A stretch of DNA of 18,833 bases from Candidatus Aenigmatarchaeota archaeon (lineage in GTDB: Archaea > Aenigmatarchaeota > Aenigmatarchaeia > JACPZZ01). Made by a program: the position numbers and the translations under genes. Shown here piece by piece: positions 15,078 to 18,833 of this stretch. Location: assembly GCA_016202795.1 (NCBI GenBank), contig JACQNY010000111.1, forward strand, positions 1 through 18,833, in the 5' to 3' direction. The notes under the pieces are model-generated. The model searched no databases and was not told the origin of the DNA. It saw only the letters and a program-made list of their open reading frames with translations. The stretch's first letter is position 1. Each line of letters begins with the position of its first letter.

Positions 15078-15694
15078 CTGCCCGCCTCCTTCACAGAATA
15101 CAAAATCCTCTGCATAACCGTTACGAATGACAATAAAATCAGTGATAGAACAACGTAAGATATTACCCAAGTCCCGTAATAAAACGAAATCGCAACTGAA
15201 ATTAACAATATTGAAACGCGCTCAAATCTTTCCAACAGGCCGCCCATCGATCGTAATTTATCCGCACCCGTGACGATTTTTTTGTGGTCCGCGTAAGCTC
15301 TGGTGTAAGAAGTCATTGTGCTCAGGAAAAGCAGGACCGCAAGCGCTATCTTGGAATCCAATAAAACATTTGGCAATTCGTAAAACATCAGGCCTACCAT
15401 TATAAAAGCCTCTACGAAACGGTCCGAGACGCCGTCGATGTAAGCGCCTTTTCTTGTTGTTTTTCTTGTATAACGCGCGACCGCGCCGTCGACATAGTCG
15501 ATTGCGAAGGCCGCAAAGAATAACGCCAAAGACTTCCCAAGGTCTTTATACACAGCCGAAAATGCGAATCCTGTAACAGCTAACACAAGCGATAACAATG
15601 TCCACTGGTTGGGTGTAACCGGCATTTTGGAAAATACGCTGCCCGTAATCTTTTCAACACACTCGATAAACGTGGGTCTTTTGGATTTTATCAA
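15074..15694 (-). CDS. CDP-alcohol phosphatidyltransferase (archaetidylinositol-phosphate synthase-like)
   Basis: A 206-aa membrane enzyme that swaps CMP on CDP-archaeol for a polar alcohol, making phospholipid head groups. The signature 'DYVDGAVARYTRKTTRKGAY' followed by 'IDGVSD' spans about residues 66-91 and carries all the metal- and CDP-binding aspartates (D66, D69, D87, D91). Six hydrophobic segments are expected. 'VTPNQWTLLSL' near residue 26 is the usual entry to the first helix. The start is a TTG one nucleotide after carS, with AAGGAG 10 nt upstream. An internal ATG would drop the N-terminal helix. The carS neighbour makes its substrate. An inositol-phosphate acceptor is suggested by family, not proven. 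Confidence 0.88.
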   Translation of the reverse strand: MIKSKRPTFIECVEKITGSVFSKMPVTPNQWTLLSLVLAVTGFAFSAVYKDLGKSLALFFAAFAIDYVDGAVARYTRKTTRKGAYIDGVSDRFVEAFIMVGLMFYELPNVLLDSKIALAVLLFLSTMTSYTRAYADHKKIVTGADKLRSMGGLLERFERVSILLISVAISFYYGTWVISYVVLSLILLSFVTVMQRILYSVKEAGR

Positions 15695-15695
15695 A

Positions 15696-16208
15696 TTACC
15701 AGGGCTCCTTTTTTGCGCCGATTTTATAGCCTATGATATTGGTCGCCAAATGCACCAAAGGCGTGATTATCACTATCAGCATTATCGTGTCCGCTCCTAT
15801 GCTGTAAATAAAAGACGCAAAAAAAATCGCGCCGGCAACAAAATCCAACTGGTCTAATAACAGGGCCGGTGAGCCGCGCTTTAACCCGAAACGGCGCTTT
15901 ACAAAGCCTCCGACAAGGTCGCCGAAAAGCGCGCCGAAGCCCAGCAACGCGCCGGATAAAGGATTCATCTGGAAGTGAAAATCCAAACTGTAAAAAATTT
16001 GCAGGAGGCTTTGCAAAAAGCCTATCACCGCTCCCAGCGCAACCCCCAAAGAAAAGCCTTCGAACGTCTTGCCTGCGCCAAAAATTGGGCGTCCGTCAAA
16101 AAAATTCCTTGAAAAATCCATCCTTAACCTGCCTCTGGCAAGCGTCGCGCCGCTATTCGCAAAATACGCAGGCAGTATCAGCCACAGCGCGCTGAAAACG
16201 TCAGACAT
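15696..16208 (-). CDS. carS: CDP-archaeol synthase CarS
   Basis: A 170-aa integral membrane enzyme that activates the unsaturated archaeol phosphate with CTP, the step before head-group attachment. Family phrases are visible: 'ILPAYFANSGATL' in the first membrane segment, 'DGRPIFGAGKTFEGF' in the loop after it (about 38-52), and 'GDLVGGFVKRRFGLKRGSP' followed by 'LLDQLDFVAGA' (about 95-126). Length is typical of the DUF46/CarS group. It is first in the long minus-strand unit, directly ahead of the CDP-alcohol phosphatidyltransferase that uses its product. A TATA box lies 26 nt before the ATG, so the mRNA is probably leaderless. Confidence 0.93.
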   Translation of the reverse strand: MSDVFSALWLILPAYFANSGATLARGRLRMDFSRNFFDGRPIFGAGKTFEGFSLGVALGAVIGFLQSLLQIFYSLDFHFQMNPLSGALLGFGALFGDLVGGFVKRRFGLKRGSPALLLDQLDFVAGAIFFASFIYSIGADTIMLIVIITPLVHLATNIIGYKIGAKKEPW

Positions 16209-16212
16209 ACGA

Positions 16213-16238
16213 TTAATAAAAACTAATCAAAATATATA
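16213..16238. promoter_or_regulatory. Overlapping divergent promoters of carS and the DedA gene
   Basis: The two start codons are only 32 nt apart. TTAATAAA (16213-16220) lies about 25 nt before the DedA ATG on the plus strand. TATATATT (16231-16238, read on the minus strand) lies about 26 nt before the carS ATG. Each box sits next to the other gene's start, so both transcripts would be leaderless and the two initiation complexes would collide. Confidence 0.5.
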
Positions 16239-16240
16239 CT

Positions 16241-16726
16241 ATGGATTTTTCGGCGTTTTCGGATCTGTTGATAAGCCAGTGGGGATATCTGGGAATATTA
16301 TTTGTCCAGTTAATTAGTTCTTCGACGATTTTGTTGCCGTTGCCCGGAATCGCGGTTGTGTTCCTGTACGGCGCGGTCCTCAACCCGTTAATCGTTGGTT
16401 TGTTCGCCGCTACAGGCAGCGCCTTAGGGGAGTTAACAGGTTACGCTGTCGGTTATGGTGGCCACAAGTTGATTATCAGTAAAAACAGGGAATTTTCGAA
16501 AAAAGTGCGCTCATTGTTCCACAGGTATAACCCGTTTTTCGTGATAATGTTTTTTTCTGTTATTCCGTTTCCTTTTGATGTTGTTGGCGTTTTATGCGGA
16601 CTTTCCAAATACGACATTAAGAAGTTCTTTATAGCGACGTTTATCGGCAACTGGATAAAGCTTTCCGCTGTCGCGTTGGCAGGTTTTCATGGCCTGCCGT
16701 GGGTGTTGAAAATATTCGGCGGATGA
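16241..16726 (+). CDS. DedA/VTT-domain membrane protein (SNARE-associated family)
   Basis: A 161-aa multi-pass membrane protein of the DedA/VTT superfamily. Members include lipid carriers and scramblase- or flippase-like proteins that recycle polyprenyl phosphate and move phospholipids. Visible features are a re-entrant-type N-terminal hydrophobic pair around 'LLPLPGIAVVFLYGAVLNP', the family region 'AATGSALGELTGYAVGYGG' (about 56-74), and a second half with 'VIMFFSVIPFPFDVVGVLCG' then 'FFIATFIGNWIKL'. It is slightly short for the family but has both halves. The TATA box is about 25 nt upstream. Sharing a promoter region with carS suits a lipid-related role (inference). Confidence 0.85.
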   Translation: MDFSAFSDLLISQWGYLGILFVQLISSSTILLPLPGIAVVFLYGAVLNPLIVGLFAATGSALGELTGYAVGYGGHKLIISKNREFSKKVRSLFHRYNPFFVIMFFSVIPFPFDVVGVLCGLSKYDIKKFFIATFIGNWIKLSAVALAGFHGLPWVLKIFGG

Positions 16727-16737
16727 ATGGGTAGTTA

Positions 16738-16811
16738 GAAACATATGCATCGGAAAATGAAGCATACCGATACAGCATACGGTATGCTTCTAGCTGTCAA
16801 GCATATGTTTC
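16738..16811. repeat. Nested palindrome, copy 1 (left of the tRNA)
   Basis: Two inverted-repeat pairs are nested. The outer arms are GAAACATATGC (16738-16748) and GCATATGTTTC (16801-16811). The inner arms are GAAGCATACCG (16759-16769) and CGGTATGCTTC (16780-16790). All arms are 11 nt and all spacers and the loop are exactly 10 nt, a 21-nt period. It begins 11 nt after the DedA stop and could fold as one long hairpin, in DNA or RNA. It could serve as a terminator, a mobile-element end or a protein-binding array. Confidence 0.8.
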
Positions 16812-16820
16812 AGTTTACGA

Positions 16821-16994
16821 TGCTCCCGCCGGGATTTGAACCCGGGTTTAGAGGTGTCTGCCAAGCGTTTTTCCCAAGGTTTTTCTTTTACCCTAAGGCT
16901 TTTCTTTCAATTTAATTTCTTTCCCTCAAGGCTTTCTTTTGAAAGAAAGGCTTGTCCGCAACCTCTTGTCTTATCCAGACTGGACCACGGGAGC
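16821..16994 (-). tRNA. tRNA-Arg (anticodon GCG) with a 100-nt intron
   Basis: Read on the minus strand: acceptor 5' strand GCTCCCG (16994-16988), D-arm with GG then A20 (an arginine identity base), anticodon stem AGAGG/CCTCT, loop TTGCGGA with anticodon GCG at 16959-16957, T-arm with TTCAAAT loop, acceptor 3' strand CGGGAGC and A73 at 16821. CCA is not encoded. The anticodon loop is interrupted after position 37 by an intron (16856-16955). The mature tRNA is 74 nt and decodes CGC/CGU. Both exon-intron joints fall in 3-nt bulges of a bulge-helix-bulge fold, as the archaeal splicing endonuclease needs. Confidence 0.93.
16856..16955 (-). other. tRNA intron (37/38) with bulge-helix-bulge splice site
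   Basis: A central 4-bp helix forms between exon TTGC and intron GCAG, with 3-nt bulges GGA and ACA on either side, flanked by an intron helix CAAGC/GCTTG and the anticodon stem. Cutting after the second base of each bulge gives exactly the mature loop. Inside the intron are three imperfect CCC(T)AAGG-CTTTTCTTT repeats (plus-strand positions 16873-16888, 16891-16907, 16923-16939) and a palindrome at 16932-16949. No open reading frame or homing enzyme is present. Confidence 0.85.
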
Positions 16995-17005
16995 GCCCAC
17001 AACTA

Positions 17006-17160
17006 GACACATAGGTTGCTAGAAACAGACGCATAACAGCTAGAAGCATACCGTATACTGAATAGTTTGCTAAAGCAAACTATTTGAGAAAATCCGATGA
17101 TTTTCTCAATATCGGTATGCTTCAGTTTACGATGCGTCTGTTTCAATTTACCGATGTGTC
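17006..17160. repeat. Nested palindrome, copy 2 (right of the tRNA)
   Basis: An expanded relative of the left element. The outermost arms are GACACAT (17006-17012) and ATGTGTC (17154-17160). The middle arms are GAAACAGACGCAT (17022-17034) and ATGCGTCTGTTTC (17132-17144). The inner arms are GAAGCATACCG (17043-17053) and CGGTATGCTTC (17113-17123), identical to copy 1. Spacers are again 10 nt when the 11-nt arms are counted. Instead of a 10-nt loop the centre holds 59 nt with two further perfect hairpins. No coding frame is convincing here. Confidence 0.8.
17061..17108. repeat. Two adjacent 10-bp hairpins inside palindrome copy 2
   Basis: AATAGTTTGC (17061-17070) pairs with GCAAACTATT (17075-17084) over a TAAA loop. 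TGAGAAAATC (17085-17094) pairs with GATTTTCTCA (17099-17108) over a CGAT loop. They abut without a gap and lie where copy 1 has only a 10-nt loop, so they look like an insertion into the element. Confidence 0.8.
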
Positions 17161-17172
17161 AGTCTGGCTTGG

Positions 17173-17205
17173 TTAAACTTTCTTTAAAAAGAAAGTTTAA
17201 ATATA
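17173..17205 (+). promoter_or_regulatory. 28-nt palindrome overlapping the promoter of the zinc-ribbon/aEF1B genes
   Basis: TTAAACTTTCTTT (17173-17185) and AAAGAAAGTTTAA (17188-17200) form a 13-bp inverted repeat around AA. Its right end runs into the TATA-like TTTAAATATA (17196-17205), which is about 31 nt before the ATG at 17232. A dimeric repressor site covering BRE/TATA is the natural reading. A hairpin ending an upstream transcript is the alternative. Confidence 0.55.
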
Positions 17206-17231
17206 TCACAGCGGATAAGTAATACGATATC

Positions 17232-17426
17232 ATGGAGCAACAGATTGAAATTAACAAAACCGACAAAAAATTATGCACAACGTGCGGGTCTGTTGTGGCT
17301 TACATCGGAACTTTCGTCGAGTTTCTGTGTCCAAACTGCAATTCAGATCTTATCAGGCGCTGCGAAAGGTGCAAAAATTTCAGCAACAAATACAAATGTT
17401 CAAAGTGTTCCTTTACAGGACCATAA
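17232..17426 (+). CDS. Small zinc-ribbon protein (HVO_2753-like, paired with aEF1B)
   Basis: A 64-aa protein with eight cysteines in four CxxC pairs (C15/C18, C33/C36, C44/C47, C56/C59), which should hold two zinc ions as two ribbons. The pattern 'LCTTCGS', 'FLCPNCNSDLIRRCERCKN', 'YKCSKCSFTGP' is that of the small archaeal zinc-finger proteins commonly encoded just before elongation factor 1-beta. Nucleic-acid or ribosome association is likely but its exact role is not established. It lies behind a TATA box overlapping a palindrome and is followed 18 nt later by the aEF1B gene. Confidence 0.87.
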   Translation: MEQQIEINKTDKKLCTTCGSVVAYIGTFVEFLCPNCNSDLIRRCERCKNFSNKYKCSKCSFTGP

Positions 17427-17444
17427 ACAGCTAGAAGTGATTAA

Positions 17445-17702
17445 ATGGGAAATGTAATGGTAACTTTTCGTGTGATGCCCGAATCACCTGAGACGGACCT
17501 CGAAAAAATAAAGGACGCCCTTCTGAAGCTCGGATCAAAGAAAGTAGATACCGAACCTCTGGCTTTTGGTTTAAATGCGGTCATAGCATACTTCGTAGTT
17601 CCGGATGCTGAAGGCGGCACCGAAGATTTGGAAAAATCCGTAAAAAGCATAGAAGGCGTGTCCGAGGCGGAAATAACAGAAGTGAACAGGACGCTGTTCT
17701 AG
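17445..17702 (+). CDS. ef1b: Elongation factor 1-beta (aEF1B)
   Basis: An 85-aa guanine-nucleotide exchange factor that reloads aEF1A with GTP. It has the compact archaeal form: 'VMVTFRVMPESPETDLEKIKDAL', a central 'EPLAFGLNAVIAYFVVPDAEGGTEDLEKSV' and a C-terminal 'IEGVSEAEITEVNRTL', which matches the family's end. The start is supported by GTGAT three bases before ATG. It ends in TAG, and that TAG is half of a CTAG that also supplies the stop of the opposing small zinc protein. It is co-transcribed with the zinc-ribbon gene. Confidence 0.92.
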   Translation: MGNVMVTFRVMPESPETDLEKIKDALLKLGSKKVDTEPLAFGLNAVIAYFVVPDAEGGTEDLEKSVKSIEGVSEAEITEVNRTLF

Positions 17703-17884
17703 GGAAACTTTACGATATTTTTGTCAGCAGGCGCCTTTAATTTTCTTCCACCCATACAAATTTTGCACCCGCGCGTGTATTTGCAGTCAGCACAAACAAT
17801 GGCATAACAGCTGTCGCAACTGAGTAGTTTAGTAACTTTACCGCAGCTCTGGCAGATTGAAGTTTTATCCATTAAAAGCCTCAC
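17699..17884 (-). CDS. Small cysteine-rich zinc protein, unrecognised
   Basis: A 61-aa protein with eight cysteines in four CxxC pairs (C11/C14, C23/C26, C31/C34, C40/C43), spaced like two zinc knuckles or a treble-clef/RING-like fold. A basic tail 'GGRKLKAPADKN' follows. No family is recognised. The first start is a GTG at 17884 overlapping the stop of the upstream HTH gene (GTGA). An ATG at 17872 ('MDKTSICQ') is a good alternative and would give 57 aa. It is co-transcribed with the HTH gene and ends tail to tail with aEF1B, sharing 4 nt. It could be an accessory partner of the regulator (inference). Confidence 0.65.
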   Translation of the reverse strand: MRLLMDKTSICQSCGKVTKLLSCDSCYAIVCADCKYTRGCKICMGGRKLKAPADKNIVKFP

Positions 17885-18792
17885 TCCATGAATTGTACAT
17901 CCGTTACCTCTCCCTTGTGTGCCACGCCTTCCACGACTTTGGCTATAAAGTCCTTGTTTCTCATGTTTCCTTTCTCTATTCTGTCCGTATATTTCGTAAA
18001 TGCGAGTACAGCGGCATGCGTTCCCGCGGATTCCAGTCCAGCCAGCACAAGAATAAATTTGGCCTTGTCAAACGGGTTTCGTACCTTGCACACAAAACCC
18101 GCCTCGGGCTCCGAATATTCTTCCCCTGATACATCCGATATTATCCTTGTCCCGGTCTTGTTGAACCTTATCGGGAGATAGTCGTTGAATGTTTTTTGTA
18201 TCGTGTTCACATAAATCCCGCCGATGATTATCATATTATCTTTCGTGCTTTTCACGTCAAGGTCTGTGCAGCATATTTTTTCGCTCGCAAAACCGTATCG
18301 GCCAAGGACGGCTGCCACCTCCCCTGCTATATAGCCGGACCTCATCGACCGGTTAAGGCTTCCGTGAGGGATTGCGGCGCCGACAATTATCTTGCAGTTT
18401 ATGGTCTGGCTGTCAACAAATCCCTCTATCAGCCTCGGCACCTTGAAATATTCGCGAAGTTCATAATCGTGTTCAACAGGCCGGACGTAAGGCGGGACGA
18501 ACGCAAACGCGGTTTTTTTCACCGAATAAAACTCCGGCATTCCGACATGGATTTTTTTTATCCTCTCAACAAATCCGTGCTTTTCCAGAATTCTTATGTG
18601 GTAATAAATTTTTTGTTCGTGAATTCCCAATTCCTTTGAAATCTGCAGCGGATAGCTTTCCTTTTTAGCCAGCGTCTCCAGTATTTTTTTTCGTATCGGA
18701 TGTGTAAGCGCCTTTATGCCCTCGATGCCTTCTATGTTTCTTGCAGGCACGGCCGTCTTTCTCTTCCTGTCCAGTAGATAAAATGTTTCCAT
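17881..18792 (-). CDS. HTH (ArsR-like) regulator with S-layer-like C-terminal domain
   Basis: A 303-aa protein in two parts. Residues about 22-85 form a winged helix-turn-helix: 'GIKALTHPIRKKILETLAKK', recognition region 'LQISKELGIHEQKIYYHIRI', then 'LEKHGFVERI'. Residues about 110-303 contain 'IIVGAAIPHGSLNRSMRSG', 'NMIIIGGIYVNTIQKTFNDY' and 'FILVLAGLESAGTHAAVLAF', which resemble the repeated phrases of archaeal S-layer-family outer domains. There is no signal peptide or membrane helix, so it should be cytoplasmic and DNA-binding. Its ligand is unknown. A TATA box lies 25 nt before the ATG. The S-layer link is from phrase similarity and is less certain than the HTH. Confidence 0.8.
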   Translation of the reverse strand: METFYLLDRKRKTAVPARNIEGIEGIKALTHPIRKKILETLAKKESYPLQISKELGIHEQKIYYHIRILEKHGFVERIKKIHVGMPEFYSVKKTAFAFVPPYVRPVEHDYELREYFKVPRLIEGFVDSQTINCKIIVGAAIPHGSLNRSMRSGYIAGEVAAVLGRYGFASEKICCTDLDVKSTKDNMIIIGGIYVNTIQKTFNDYLPIRFNKTGTRIISDVSGEEYSEPEAGFVCKVRNPFDKAKFILVLAGLESAGTHAAVLAFTKYTDRIEKGNMRNKDFIAKVVEGVAHKGEVTDVQFME

Positions 18793-18813
18793 GGCTCCGA
18801 CGCCTCAATTAGA

Positions 18814-18820
18814 TTTATAA
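18814..18820 (-). promoter_or_regulatory. TATA box of the HTH regulator gene
   Basis: TTATAAA on the minus strand is centred about 25 nt before the ATG at 18792, which fits a leaderless transcript. A second AT-rich stretch follows at the window edge. Confidence 0.5.
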
Positions 18821-18833
18821 GATTTTTTATAAA

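Noticed and set aside
15078..15170. A 31-residue upstream extension of PTH2
   Set aside because: It lies inside the phosphatidyltransferase coding end, has no PTH2 similarity, and a GGAGG sits properly spaced before the GTG at 15077.
16738..17160. A CRISPR array, because of the regular 21-nt spacing of repeats
   Set aside because: Arms are inverted and nested rather than direct, spacers are 10 nt and partly repeated, and no cas gene is near.
16727..17231. A genomic island or prophage attachment site at the tRNA
   Set aside because: No integrase is present and genes on both sides are housekeeping. Only a 15-nt direct repeat with a 3-nt tRNA overlap is seen, so it is kept as a weak finding and not called as a feature.

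Overview
This window is archaeal chromosome. The evidence is ribosomal proteins S26e and L21e, RNA polymerase subunit F, prefoldin alpha, aEF1B, Pus10, the SRP pair SRP54/FtsY, type-2 peptidyl-tRNA hydrolase, CDP-archaeol synthase, and a tRNA whose intron sits in a bulge-helix-bulge motif. Many genes have a TATA-like box about 25-30 nt before the start codon, which suggests leaderless or short-leader mRNAs. Others carry Shine-Dalgarno motifs. Dense packing with ATGA/GTGA overlaps and the style of the pilin N-termini suggest an uncultivated, possibly DPANN-type archaeon, but the lineage cannot be fixed from this window.

Layout. (1) 53-355, S26e. (2) 420-4706, plus strand: a type IV pilus/archaellum-like motor set made of a secretion ATPase, a single-domain KaiC-like ATPase and two single-domain TadC/GspF-type membrane proteins. 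(3) 4749-6753, minus strand and convergent with the motor set: four small archaeal pilin-like proteins, two of them recent tandem duplicates. (4) 6797-10513, minus strand: srp54, a metallophosphoesterase, pus10, rpl21e and rpoF, nearly continuous. (5) 10629-11366, plus strand: an unrecognised 245-aa gene lodged between srp54 and ftsY. (6) 11375-16208, minus strand: a long unit reading carS, a CDP-alcohol phosphatidyltransferase, pth2, a Nudix hydrolase, a GT-C-like membrane glycosyltransferase, pfdA and ftsY. (7) 16241-16726, plus strand: a DedA/VTT membrane protein diverging from carS. (8) 16727-17231: a non-coding block with an intron-containing tRNA-Arg(GCG) flanked by elaborate nested palindromes. 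(9) 17232-17702, plus strand: a zinc-ribbon protein and aEF1B. (10) 17699-18792, minus strand: a small zinc protein and an HTH regulator with an S-layer-like C-terminal region.

How the genes work together. The first third encodes the cytoplasmic motor, membrane platform and subunits of a surface filament. A prepilin peptidase is not in the window. The middle combines co-translational targeting (SRP54, FtsY), chaperoning (prefoldin), translation (L21e, PTH2), tRNA modification (Pus10) and transcription (RpoF). The carS end supplies the lipid head-group steps.

Most notable observations. (a) ftsY is interrupted by an in-frame TAG at codon 99, with clear FtsY sequence in the same frame on both sides, while TAG also serves as the normal stop of several other genes here. 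(b) The palindromes around the tRNA have a regular 11-nt arm/10-nt spacer architecture, with compensatory changes between two copies. (c) An 18-bp palindrome core is shared by the tRNA intron and the promoter of the zinc-ribbon/aEF1B pair. All calls come from reading the sequence, without database searches.
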